From: Calamus simplicifolius
Lineage: Eukaryota; Streptophyta; Magnoliopsida; Arecales; Arecaceae
Direction: 5' to 3'
NCBI GenBank assembly: GCA_900491605.1
Contig: UESW01001666.1
Span: 1 to 64,000 of the forward strand
Length of the DNA: 64,000 nucleotides
This document shows positions 52,575 to 63,850 of this stretch, piece by piece; within the stretch, counting starts at the first letter, position 1; every line of letters starts with the position of its first letter. The translations under genes and the position numbers were made by a program. The notes beneath the pieces are model-generated. The model worked only from the letters and a program-made list of their open reading frames with translations. It had not been told where the DNA came from and made no database searches.

Positions 52575-53815
52575 GAACCATCCTGGATAGATCCTATGCA
52601 TAATTATCTCAAAGAATGGCTGCTACCTACTAATAGAAAAGAAGCAAGGAAACTGAAAATGCAATCATCTCATTATGTCTTAATCAATGATCGGTTGTAT
52701 AAGCGATCCTTCTCTATGTCGTTGCTCAAATGCCTCTGCCCATCAGAGACCGACTATGCTCTTTGGGAGGTTCATGAAGGCATCTGCGGTAATCATCTTG
52801 GCGGCCGAGCTCTATACCACAAAGTGCTGCACCAAGGGTATTATTGGCCAACAATGCAAAGAGATGCTGATGATCTCGTCCGAGCCTATGATTCGTGTTA
52901 ATGACATTCAAATGTCCAAAGACTCCCCTCTGCTCACCTAACGCTCGTATCGTCTGCCTGGCCTTTCACCAAGTGAGGAATGGACATTCTCGGTCCTTTT
53001 TTTCTCACCACAGGGCAGAGAAAATTCTTGTTTGTCGCAATTGACTACTTCACCAAGTGGGTCGAAGCTGAGGCAGTCACCCAGATAATCGAAGCTCGGG
53101 CTAGAGACTTTGTATGGAGATCTATCATTTGCTGGTTCGGCCTTCCTCACACCATTATCACCGATAATGGAAAATAATTTGATAATCCCAAGTTCCAGGA
53201 ATTCTGTGAGGATCATGGCATTCTTCATCGCCTAACTTCGGTCGGGCATCCTCAAGCTAACGGAGAAGCCAAGGTGATCAACCGAACTCTTCTGCAATGA
53301 ATTAAAGCTCGCTCAATCGGGTACGAGGCAGATGGGCAGAAGAGCTCCACCACGTGTTGTGGGCTTATCGGACTACCAAAAGAATACCCATAGGCCAAAC
53401 TCCATTCAGAATGACTTTTGGTACGGAGGCTGTCATCCCCGTGGAGGTCGGACTCCCTTCCCCTTGCATGGAAAGCTATTCGGAGGAATCCAATGACGAG
53501 CAACTCCGAACCAATCTTGATTTAATAGAAGAAGTCAGGAAGAGGGCTCGGATCCGAATGGCCGCCTATCAACAAAGGATAGCCCGCTATCACTCCGCCA
53601 GAGTCAAAGGGAAGTCCTTTCTCATGGGCGATCTGGTACTTTAGAAGACATCTGTGTCAAAGTCACTGGAGCAAGGGAAACTATCCCCAAATTGGGAGGG
53701 TCCCTATCAAGTTGCGGAGGTAATCAGGCCCGGCACCTACAAACTCCAGGATCTGAATGGAAAATCTATCCCTCGGACGTGGAACTCGGATAATCTCCGC
53801 ATCTATCATCAGTAA
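52575..53815 (+). pseudogene. Gypsy integrase (element G2)
   Basis: The zinc finger reads EVHEGICGNHLGGRAL then AYDSC, with the first Cys of the CxxC replaced and a stop after it. The core has MDILGPFFLTTGQRKFLF, DYFTKWVEAEAV and IITDNGK before a TAA. The catalytic-Glu segment reads NGEAKVINRT. A C-terminal WEGPYQVAEVIRPGTYKL segment runs to TAA at 53813-53815. At least four stops or shifts. Confidence 0.85.
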
Positions 53816-53934
53816 AATACGTCTTCACTAAACTCACTCTATTTACTGCATCAAATTTAATTTTCGAAGGTTCGCAAAGTTTTTGTTTCGATTACCTTTC
53901 TTCTAAAAACTGCAATGAGAAGCAAGTCTTGCTA

Positions 53935-54780
53935 TATAATCTTTTTCAAGCCTCGGCAGGGCCGAGTGATATCTCTGTACCTTGGCCGTGCCAAGTAAAT
54001 TATAATCTTTTTCAAGCTTTGGCAGGGCCGAGTGATGTCTCCATACCTTAGCCATGCCAAGTAAAATATAATCTTTTTTAAGCCTCGATAGGGCCGAGTG
54101 ATATCTCCGTACCTTGGCCGCGCCAAGTAAAATATAATCTTTTTCAAGCCTCGGCAGGGCCGAGTGATATCTCCATACCTTGGCCGCTCCAAGTAAAATA
54201 TAATATTTTTCAAGCCTCGGCAGGGCCGAGTGATGTCACCGTACCTTGGTCGCGCCAAGTAAAATATAATCTTTTTCAAGCCTCGGCAGGGCCAAATGAT
54301 ATCTTCGTACCTTGGCCGCGTCAAATAAAATATAATCTTTTTCAAGCCTCGATATGGCCGAGTGATGTCTCCGTACTTTGGCCACGCCAAGTAAAATATA
54401 ATCTTTTTCAAGCCTCGGCAGGACCGAGTGGTATCTCCATACCTTGGCCACGCCAAGTAAAATATAATCTTTTTCAAGCCTCGGTAGGGCCGAATGATAT
54501 CTCTGTACCTTGGCCGCGCCAAGTAAAATATAATCTTTTTCAAGCCTCGGTAGGGCCGAGTGATATCTCCGTACCTTGGCCACGCAAAGTAAAATATAAT
54601 CCTTTTCAAGCCTTGGCAGGGCCGAGTGATGTCTCCGTACTTTGGCCGTGCCAAGTAAAATATAATCTTTTGCAAGCCTCGGCAGGGCCGAGTGATATCT
54701 CCGAATAATATTTCAAGCCTCGGCAAGGCCGAATGATATCTCTGAATAATATCTCAAGCATCGGCGAGTGATATCTCCGA
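53935..54780. repeat. 66-bp tandem array after G2 pol (~13 units)
   Basis: CTTTTTCAAGCCTCGGCAGG recurs every 66 bases from 53941. Each unit holds two small hairpins, CTCGGCAGGGCCGAG and CTTGGCCGCGCCAAG. Because 66 is a multiple of three, a 264-residue frame of 22-residue repeats is open on the minus strand; I treat it as a by-product. Confidence 0.9.
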
Positions 54781-55225
54781 ACAATATCTCAAGCTTCAAC
54801 GTGATCGAATGACTCCTTCAGAGTGACAACAAAGCCGGTTTATTCCTCAAACGCTCTAGCATGGCTGAAATGCCCTATCATGCTTCGGTCGAGGTAAGTA
54901 ACCTCTTTCTCTGTGCATCAGCAAGATTAAGCGAGTCATATATCATTAAGGTAAAACCTACTTCATCCTTCGAATAAAGCCATGTCTATATTGTGAATTA
55001 GTAAGGCCGCCAAGGCCTCCCTCTGACCTAAATAGAGATGAATGCTTCCTCCGCGAAGGACTAAGCATTGCAAAAATGCCTAACAAAGGCAAAATGACTA
55101 AAACGCTGCTAGTGATTGTGAACTACACTATGATTCGGAAGGTGTGACGCAAACAAAATGACTCTTATGTCGGGACAGCACAATCACATTATAAGAGAAA
55201 TCAATACTTGAAGAAGAAAGAGTAA
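54781..55225. other. Spacer in G2 between array and antisense units
   Basis: Diverged copies of the 66-bp unit continue to about 54820; beyond that I see no gene. The minus-strand AATAAA at about 55230-55235 marks the likely 3' end of the antisense unit to the right. Confidence 0.5.
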
Positions 55226-56035
55226 GAGCTTTCTTTATTGATAAAAATTACAACCTCCTGAGAGGCATTACAAGTGCATCATAGCACAGGAAATAAATCC
55301 AAATAAAATAAAGGCTTGGGCAAGCAGCTCCGGTCGATGACGTTGCTCTAAAAGCTCGGGCAAGCAGTTTTGGTCGATGACGTTGCTCCCGCGACCGATC
55401 AAAGAAATTAGAGAAATCAGATGGCTCCGTTAAGTCACTGGCTGATGCCAAAGAGCAAAGTAGGCCATCCACAGATCCCTCAGATGGATGAACTGAGATA
55501 TCCAAATTGGAACAAAAGGCCGTGGATGCTGATGCTGAGGTTGCCCTCCCCACTTAAAACGCTGAGTCGCAAGTCACTGCCCAACAACATAGATAGCAAC
55601 CCAGCGCTACTTACCTCCCTCCTCATTGAGAGATGGATGAAGGATCCCCGGGCAGGATGAACTAAGGGATCCAAACTGAGGATGGAGGGAAGTTCATGTA
55701 AGCCAGGGGCCCAAGATATTTGCATTTCCAGTGGTTTACAGGGCCCCATGGCATATCAAAGGAGCCATACAAGGGGCGTGCGCTCCCTGTATGACCCCTG
55801 TAACCGTCCACGTGCGCTCTCTGTATGACCCTCGGGACTCCTCCCTTGAGGACTACTTGCTCTTCAGTAGCTCCTCCATCACCCCAGCTATCTGGGACGA
55901 ACCAGCTTTCAAAAGGGAAGCTCGGCCTCTCCACCCTCGACCTCAGTAAAATAGGAGCCATGAAAACCTCTCTGATTCACAAGAAGAAGAGGCTTCAGGA
56001 AATGCTCAAACATCGTCTGCTTTTCCCTTTTTATA
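55226..56035 (-). pseudogene. Antisense unit A of G2 with own TATA box
   Basis: On the minus strand TATAAAAAGGG (56025-56035) is followed by an ATG at 55961 with a 99-codon frame (MAPILLRSRVERPSFPFESW...), then broken frames, then AATAAA near 55230. The protein is not recognised. The layout parallels the TATA, leader and antisense gene of G1, so this may be a deleted copy of such a gene. A 35-base segment ending GGTCGATGACGTTGCTC is duplicated at 55318-55388. Confidence 0.4.
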
Positions 56036-56770
56036 GACAACAACCGGGAGCAGCCATTAAGGAAGAGGACCTCGAAATACGAAAAGCCATAGTCGCACTA
56101 CACCCGAAGCCACGTGGCACATCAAGAAAAAAAAGGGGCTGCATTCGAAGCATGTTGGGCATGCCTCCTAGGCCGTGATGAAAGACAAAAGATCTCTTTC
56201 TGATCTCAAATCGAGAGCTTTAAATGCTAGAAATTTCCTACGAGCCTTCGGGATATGGACGGACCTGGAAATCCTCCTTCGAAAATGATGCCATCCAATA
56301 GCAATCGGATGCTTAGCACATACGCAAAATGAACTCACGTCGAAAAAGGCCAATGGGATAAATGTCTTGAGGAAAAATGAGATATCCCTCAGCAAGCCAC
56401 GAACTACTTCGGCTGCTTCGACAAGAAACAAGCCAAGTTCTTGTTTTAGATAAGCCGAACTAACCATTTTATCTCGGCTACCACCGAAGCGTTTCCTCCA
56501 TTTCGGCTGTTTCGAACTGTCCAGTTTACTTCAGTTGGAACCGAGATAATATTAAGCAAGACCGAGCAACCCCATACATCGAAGAATCTAATTAAATCAA
56601 CCTTGATTGGGCAGGACATTCAGTTCGGAACAGCTGAGGGCTATCCTATCTTAAAGTATGGATCGTTCGCGTTAAGCTATAAGCGGAGAGAAGCGACAGA
56701 CGTACAAAAAGATTGTTTGAAAAATAATCCCTAAAATGATAGAACACGTAGAAGAAGACAAAAGATTCAT
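56036..56770. other. G2 internal spacer
   Basis: No recognisable gene. A minus-strand frame (56168-56467) has no family signature. CTTCGGCTGCTTCG-type repeats recur. Confidence 0.4.
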
Positions 56771-56824
56771 TCATTAGATTTTGATTGAATTACAAGTAGA
56801 AGAAACAAAATACATGAGCAACCC

Positions 56825-57345
56825 TCAAGGATCAGGGTTCGGGTTAAATTCGGGGGCTTCCTCGGCGACGTTTGAAAAAGTTTGACTTGGTTTGCCCACT
56901 TCGAATGCAGCTGGGGGAGGGACCTCAGGCTCTTCTACGTCAGGCTGAGGGCATCCCTCCGGAACCGCGACTTCATCAGTGCCCAAAATAGTATCAAGAT
57001 CAACATCTAAAATTTTTTCATACTCAGCTTCGGCAAATACTTCGGTTCCAGGGGTACGGGTATTGTAATATTCGACCTTCAGAAAAGATAAATCTAATTC
57101 CGGGTACACCCGAGAGATCTTTGCCTGCATCTCCTCTTCGCCGAACCTAAATGCATCAACATAAGCCGCCTTATGTTCATCGATAAATTGGGCAGAGTTC
57201 TTGTACTCTTCCATTGCCAAAGTGACTCATCTATTAGCTTTGGCCAATTGGCCCTCTAGCTCGGAGTTCATTTGGTGACTCGAGGCCAACGCCTCTCTCA
57301 AGGCCTTTGACTGGTTCTGAGCTTCAAGCCCAATTCTGCCCATCT
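56825..57345 (-). pseudogene. Antisense ORF of G2, C-terminal part
   Basis: The minus-strand frame has a coiled-coil stretch (SKALREALASSHQMNSELEG, about 57250-57320), a stop near 57230, then an open frame from 57220 (MAMEEYKNSAQFIDEHKAAY) with an acidic, Pro-rich tail ending EFNPNPDP. It resembles the C-terminus of the Transposase_28-type antisense protein of G1. The N-terminal part is separated by the Copia insertion at 57416. Confidence 0.6.
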
Positions 57346-57415
57346 ACGAACATAGGATAGGTTAAAGCCGTAACTAAAAGAAAGGGCACAAAAAGAAATA
57401 AGGGGATATAATACA

Positions 57416-58690
57416 TGTTGGCCCAGATGGCAACCCAAGAGGGGGGGTGAATTGGGTTCTTAAAAATTTAACCTTTTAAAACTATGCTTTGAATAAAAAT
57501 TAAGTGCAATAAATATTAAGCACAAATAAAGAGATAGAGAGAGAGACAAAACACGGCAAACACAAAGATTTTATAGTGGTTCGGTGTATCCAACACCTAC
57601 GTCCACTCCCAAGTATCACTTGGGTCCACACTATAATCTCTTGATTACAGCCGAGTTGTTTTACAAGCTCACAACTCAAAACTTGTTGTTTCCCCCGGGA
57701 TCACAACGAACCCAGCTGGTTTTCGGGCTCACCAGCACAAAACCCAAACCCAAGCTAATCTAGCTTGTCCCGAGGTATACTACCTCCACTAATTCAATCC
57801 CCCTGATTGAACTAGCAAAACAAATAATAAGTTTACAATAACAAAGCTCCTTAAATGAGCAAATATTCAATAAATAAACAAGTTTAGAAAAGCCTGTTTG
57901 AAGTGATTGATTTGAGCTTTTCTTCTTTTCCTCTTCTCCTTTGAAATGTTGAATCAGGCCTCAGCTCAGATTCTTCACAAAGTTGCAGTTGAGAAGTTGA
58001 AAAATCAGGCTTTTGCTTTTTTTCTTTTGAAAATCCTTGATTTTGAACTTGAACCTTGGATTTCTCTTTGAGCTTCTTTTGGATTTTTCTCTTTGATTTC
58101 TCTCTTTTTTTTTTCTTTTTTTTTTCTTTTTTTTAAACGTTTCCCCCTTTTTATAGATTCTTAATCCATTTTTGGTGGAAAATAGCCGTTGGAATGTAAC
58201 AAAAAATAGCCGTTAGAGGTTAGGTAAAAAAATATTACCGTTCTGATCTGGCAATTTAAAAATCCGTTCCTGACAGGTTGGAGTCGGCTCCAACTTTTCA
58301 GGTGTCGGCTCCAAGTCGCCAAAAATATAAAGAAAAAGTTTTGAGTCGGCTCCACGGCTCCCGGGTTAGAGTCGGCTCCAGAAACTCAGGTGTCGGCTCC
58401 CGGGTGTCGGCTCCGAAGGTGTCGGCTCCAGAAACTGAAACACTATCTCAGGTTGGAGTCGGCTCCGAAACTTGGGTGTCGACTCCGGACCGTAAAAATC
58501 AGAAATGGGGTCGGCTCCAATTTAGGTGTCGACTCCAGCTCTGAACTTTGAAACTTTTTTTGATTCAAAACGTTTCTTCCTTTTGATTGATCAAATATTT
58601 TAAATCCCTGAAACACTTGTTAAATCTATTAGTAACAAATGAATATACTCATTCTTTTATTAATCATCAAAATCAATAATTGGGTCAACA
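57416..58690 (-). repeat. 3' LTR of Copia C2
   Basis: On the minus strand it starts TGTTGACCCAATTATTG at 58690 and ends CTGGGCCAACA at 57416 (1275 bp), with matching TGTTG/CAACA ends. Contains a (GA)n tract (57530-57548), a poly-pyrimidine stretch (58090-58140) and a GTCGGCTCC repeat cluster (58265-58545). Confidence 0.85.
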
Positions 58691-58706
58691 ATCTCCCCTT
58701 TTTGAT
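58691..58706 (-). other. Polypurine tract of Copia C2
   Basis: The minus strand AAAAAGGGGAGAT lies directly before the LTR start TGTTGACCC, the standard plus-strand primer position in SIRE-type Copia. Confidence 0.8.
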
Positions 58707-59399
58707 GATTATAAAAACATTGAGTATATGCATAGTTAAATTTTCAAAATTTCAAATATATCCTCACAGGTAAGCTCCCCCTGAATAAGGTAGCTCCCCC
58801 TATGAAGTTCAATTTAACATTGTTCTTCCTTTTACTTTTAATGTTTGATACCAATTAAAGGCCAATTACAAGCTTAATAATGCATATACAATGCATATGT
58901 AATCAACAAAAAGGTAAAAAGTTTCAAGTAAATGACAAATTGATAGATTCAAAGATCAAATTTCATTAAGTATCAAAAAGTTCATTACATCAAAACATTA
59001 CATCAAAAAGAAACTTCATTCATTAAAAAAAAAACTTCATTACATCAAACCAACATCAAAAGTCATCAATTCATTACAAGATAATCAAAATTAGTTCTAA
59101 TTCTTTGTTCTTCTACATTTTCCATTCCTTCACTTGAGTCTTACAAATTCTTTAGTCTTCATCAACAAATGTACATGCAGTCATAATTTATCTTGAAGCT
59201 CAGCATTGCATTTGGAATAAGTTCTGAATCTCCACAATATCTTTAAGTTCTTCAAAATGTTCTTGAGATCATTCTTTAAGGATTCAGCAGAGGCTCCAAG
59301 AGTGATTCAATTTTAATCGATCATCCAAAGAATAAAGGTTCTTTAAATTCATAAATCAAACTCAGTCTTCATTCTTCCTTTGAGCAGCAAAAATTTTAA

Positions 59400-60316
59400 G
59401 TTGCTCTAACTGAATATCTGAAAAACCAACAGATGATGATGTGGTGGAGCTGGAGGTGCTGGGCTCTGGTGAACCTCACAGATGGTCCAGCCTCAGAAGG
59501 TGCAGAATCTCAGCTCTCTCATCCAGATGCCTTTCCTTCCCATTTCCATTACTTTTACAAATCCCATCCGATGCAAGTAGCCAAACTATAGTAGTCAGTG
59601 TGCCTAGGTTCTTGATGGCTCATTCTCAGAAATACAACTCCTTGGCTCTAAACATGCCATAGGTAGGAAGATCTCTTCTTCCCCAGCCTCAGCCATATAT
59701 ATCATCATTCCAGCAAGATTATGGCTGACCAGTCAAACACTATCCATAACAACAATGTCTCGCTCGAGACATACTCAAACGACCGTCTTGGGAAATAAAT
59801 CCTACTGCAAATGTTATGTAACAATCTAAGCTCCAAGGGCAATTGATTAGCCCTAACCTCTTCAAATTCAGTTACTTCTCTTCCTAACATCCTTGATAAA
59901 GCAGCTGACTCTCACTGTGAATGTCGCAACTAATCCAGTGAAGGAATGCTTAAAGATTTCCTAATTTGAAAGTAAGATGAATCTTTTCCTCTAACAGAGC
60001 TAACTAATCCCACCATCTCCTCTAGATAAATTGAAATAAAATTCTTTAACTAAGGCTGGATAAGTAGGAACATCAAAGAGCAACTTTATCCCAACCAGCT
60101 CTTTAATTTGTCTTCCAATAAAACCCTCGGATTCAAAGAAATCAAAATCAACTTTTCTACCCATGGTAATAACTCCCCGCTAGGTATCTACCTGAGAGAG
60201 GGAGGATTGTCTGAGGGTGAAGAAGAATCATCGCTTGGAGACGGCTCACGGACGGGACGCCTCGCCCGCTTCCCGTCACGGGAGCTCCAAGACCGATCCC
60301 CTCGCTTAGGTGCCAT
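59400..60316 (-). pseudogene. Third ORF of Copia C2, decayed
   Basis: It starts with an ATG at 60316: MAPKRGDRSWSSRDGKRARR, a basic N-terminus, then a Ser/Pro-rich stretch and a stop. Another frame from about 60165 gives GFIGRQIKELVGI and YPALVKEFYFNLSRGDGGIS, resembling the plant putative transposon protein domain found in extra ORFs of LTR elements. Several stops follow, so it is not functional. It sits where SIRE elements carry an env-like ORF, but no envelope features are evident. Confidence 0.5.
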
Positions 60317-60404
60317 TGATCTTAGGGAATGTTGATTTGAGGAATTTGGTTGGGAGGTTTTGAGAGAGTTTGGATTTGGTTTGAGAAGATGAAATGACGA
60401 AGGT

Positions 60405-60600
60405 GTCGACTCTGCCCTAATAAAGTCAATTTGGGACCCCAGGTGTCGACTCCCGCAAAGTCGGGTGTCGACTCCAAATCGCTAACACAGTCAGCGCTCG
60501 AACTGGAGTCGGCTCCACTTAACGGGTGTCGGCTCCAAGGTCAGGACCGAGAGACACAGAAGAGGTGTCGACTCCTCAAATTGAGGTGTCGACTCCACTG
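60405..60600. repeat. GTCGGCTCC / GTCGACTCC repeat cluster
   Basis: Eight or so copies of GGTGTCGACTCC or GGAGTCGGCTCC at irregular spacing, upstream of the third-ORF start. The same motif cluster is in the LTR at 58265-58545. Confidence 0.8.
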
Positions 60601-60788
60601 ACAGTTTCAGAGAAAAATAATGAGTTTCAAACATCTGAAACTTGTCAAAATAAATCAATAAATTTTTGAAAAAATCTTTGGAATATGAGAATCAAATTGC
60701 TCAAATGACTAGATAATTTGTCCTTAAAATTATGAAAGGAATCAAGAAATTATAGAAATCTAGATAGTCATTCCTTAGGGTTTCAAAA

Positions 60789-61430
60789 TCATTCCAAAGG
60801 GTCACAAATCCCTAATTCACCTCTAAGATAACAAAATCTCTCTTCACTCAAAGGTTTTGTAAATATGTCAGCTAATTGTTCTTCAGTATTAACATAATCA
60901 AGACAAATTTCATTATTAGCTACATGTTCTCTTATAAAGTGATATCTAATTTCAATGTGTTTTGTTCTTGAATGTTGAATTGGATTTTTAGTTAAATTTA
61001 TTGCACTTGTATTATCACATCTAATAGGAGTTTTATCAAGTGTTATGCCATAATCTTCAAGTTGTCGCTTAATCCAAAGGATTTGAGCACAGCAACTTCC
61101 AGCTGCAACATATTCTGCTTCAGCAGTAGATAATGCAACCGAATTTTGCTTTTTGCTAAACCAAGAGATTAAGTTACTTCCTAAGAATTGACATGCACCA
61201 CTTGTACTTTTTCTATCTAATTTACATCCAGCATAGTCAGAATCAGAATATGCAATCAAGTTTAATGTTGAGTCTCTAGAATACCATAAACCTACATTTT
61301 TAGTTCCACTTAAATATCTTAAGATTCTTTTTACAGCAATTAAGTGAGATTCTTTAGGTTCAGATTGAAATCTAGCACATAACAAACAGCAAACATGATA
61401 TCTGGTCTACTAGCTGTTAAGTAAAGAAGA
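60789..61430 (-). CDS. Copia RNase H (element C2)
   Basis: The long open frame 61385-60789 has LIAYSDSDYAGCKLDRKSTS, a catalytic Asp region, NSVALSTAEAEYVAAGSCCA and RTKHIEIRYHFIREHV. It is intact to the stop (GICDPLE). RNase H removes RNA during reverse transcription. It is in a different frame from the RT segment before it (61340-61540), so the polyprotein is broken upstream. Confidence 0.9.
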
Positions 61431-61499
61431 GATCCGATCATACCTCTATAATATTTTTGATCTACTTTCTTACCATCTTCATCTTTGTCCAATTTGCAT

Positions 61500-62425
61500 G
61501 AAGGACTCATAGGTGTTCCAAGGGGTTTGATTGACTCCATTCCAAACTTCTTGAGAAGTTCTTTGTGTATTTGCTTGGTTGATGAAAATCCTCTTTGCTT
61601 TGCTTGATTTGAAGTCCTAGGAAGAAGTTGAGTTCTCCCATCATGCTCATTTCGAATTCACCCTGCATTAACTTAGCAAATTCTTGACACAAAAGATTGT
61701 TAGTAGCACCGAATACATATCATCACATATATTTGTACTACTAATAAATCTTTGTCTTTTCTTTTCAAAAATAGGTTTTATCAACATTTCCTCTAGTAAA
61801 ATCATTTTCAATTAGAAATTTACTTAATCTTCATACCAAGCTCTAGGTGCTTGTTTTAAACCATATAGTGCTTTGTGCAATTTAAAAACATGATTTGAAA
61901 TTCATGATCTTCAAAACCAGGTGGTTGTTCAACAAAAACTTCCTCATTTATAAAACCATTTAAAAATGCACTTTTAACATCCATTTGAAATAAATTGATA
62001 TGCATATGACATGCAAATGCAAGTAATAATCTAATTGCTTCTAATCTAGCTACAGGTGCAAAAGTTTCATCAAAATCAATTCCTTCTTCTTGATTATATC
62101 CTTTTGCAACTAATCTAGCTTTGTTTCTAATTACTATGCCATTTTCATCTAATTTATTTCTAAATACCCATTTTGATCCTATAACTGAATGATCTTTAGG
62201 TCTATCTACTAAGGACCATACATTATTCCTAGTAAATTGATTTAATTCTTCTTGCATAGCTAACATCCAATTATTATCTTTTTCAGCTTCTTCAATAGTT
62301 TTAGGTTCAATTTGAGATACAAATGCAAGATGATTATTGATGTTTCTCATTGATGATCTAGTTCTTACTCCTTGAGATGGATCACCTATAATTAATTCTT
62401 TGGATGACCATAGGCATATCTCCAA
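61500..62425 (-). pseudogene. Copia reverse transcriptase (element C2)
   Basis: The open part 62425-61856 has VIGSKWVFRNKLDENG, KARLVAKGYNQEEGIDFDET and MDVKSAFLNGFINEEVFVEQ. A shift near 61900 follows. At 61717-61732 the YVDD box has lost a base within the Val codon, so Tyr-Val-Asp-Asp is not readable. Later segments (GELNFFLGLQIKQ) resume in other frames. Inactive. Confidence 0.88.
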
Positions 62426-62869
62426 TCTCTAGGAAGATCTACATCATTATGATTTGCATCAACATCAACACTAGGAGAATCATCATCTTTAGCTTCTTGT
62501 TCATGATCTGAAGATACATCTATATTCAATTTTTCAATATCTCTTTCTAGATGTTTGTATCTTCCTCATCATCAATCTTTTCTGAACTTGATGCTAAAGA
62601 TTCATCAAAAATACATGAATAGATTCTTCTACAATTAAGTTTCTCTTGTTAAATACTCTATAGGCTTTACTAGATGTTGAATATCCTAAGAAAATGCCTT
62701 CATCAGATTTTGCATCAAATTTTCCTAGATTATCTTTACCATTATTATGAATGAAACATTTACAACCAAATGCATGAAAATAACTATGTTTGGTTTTCTA
62801 TTATTCCATAGTTCATAAGGAGTTTTCTTAATGATTGGCCTAATTAAAGCTCTATTAAGAATGTAACAT

Positions 62870-63360
62870 GCCGTGTTTATAGCTTCCGCCCAAAAGTATT
62901 TGGTAGGTTGCTTTCACATAGCATGGTACGGGCCATGTCTTCTAAAGTTCTATTTTTTCTTTCTACAACTCCATTTTGTTGGTGTTCTAGGTGCAAAAAA
63001 TTATGATGAATGCCATTTTCTGCAAAATTTTTAAATAAATGATTTTCAAATTCAGTGCCATGATCACTTCTAAGAGACACTATGGTGTTTTTTTCTCATT
63101 TGTGACTTTCTTGAAGAATTTCAAAATATTGGAAAGTCTCATCCTTATGAGCTAAAAACAATACCCAAGTGTATCTAGAATAATCATCTACAATCACAAG
63201 ACCATATTTCTTTCCTCCTAGACTAGTGGTTCTAGTAGGTCCAAAAAGATCCATGTGAAGTAGTTCAAGTGGCCTAGAAGTGGAAACAATTTTTAGATTT
63301 GAAAGAATTTCTAGTTTGTTTTCCAAATTGACATGCATCACAAATTTTATTTTCAAAATC
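62870..63360 (-). pseudogene. Copia integrase (element C2)
   Basis: Catalytic-core segments: LLHMDLFGPTRTTSLGGKKY and VDDYSRYTWVLFLAHKDE (first Asp), LRSDHGTEFEN (second Asp), NGVVERKNRTLEDMA (Glu). Two frames (63096-63356 and 62877-63080) are separated by a stop and shift near 63085, and further stops follow. Confidence 0.88.
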
Positions 63361-63769
63361 TAGTTTGGAAGTCCTTTTACTAAATCCATTCTAATTAATT
63401 TTGAAATTAGGTGTGTGCTTGCATGACCTAATCTACGATGCCATAACCAATCTCATTCATTAGCATTATTAGCAACTAAGCAATGATTACTAGTAGACAA
63501 ATTGTCTAAATCAATCAAGTATACATTGCCATTTCTATTTCCAATAAATACAATGCTATTATCAATGGGATTAGAAACAGTGCAGATAGAAGCTTCAAAT
63601 GATACTTTAAACCTTTATCACATAATTGGCTAATACTAATTAAATTATGTTTTAAACCATACATATAAACATTTTCAATAAATGTGGAGGGAGTTATTTG
63701 AATTTTACCAAACCCATAATTTGGCCTTTGCCATTGTCACCAAATGTAACAACTCCTCCTCTTTTATCT

Positions 63770-63850
63770 TCAAGGGTGATGAATTGATCCTTGTCACCCG
63801 TCATGTGTCTTGAGCAGCCGCTATCAAGATACCACTTTCGCTTTGATCTT
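63770..63850 (-). pseudogene. Copia protease (element C2)
   Basis: The minus strand reads KWYLDSGCSRHMTGDKDQF, the Copia protease active site, in a frame that is broken further along (stops from about 63700). Downstream sequence up to integrase is decayed pre-integrase with a degenerate zinc finger. Confidence 0.75.

Larger units (their letters stand above)
48333..57415 (+). mobile_element. Second Tat-lineage Gypsy retrotransposon (element G2), left part
   Basis: It has the same plan as G1: LTR, ATTGGCGCTAAAGG primer site, gag, PR-RT, dual RNase H, integrase, tandem array and antisense gene. The antisense gene is cut at 57416 by a minus-strand Copia, so the rest and the 3' LTR should lie beyond 64000. 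Stops and a large pol deletion mark it as dead. Confidence 0.88.

Noticed and set aside
53932..54726. 264-codon minus-strand frame of 22-residue repeats
   Set aside because: Arises from a 66-base tandem repeat; no start context, no domain, and units vary without preserving residues better than bases.
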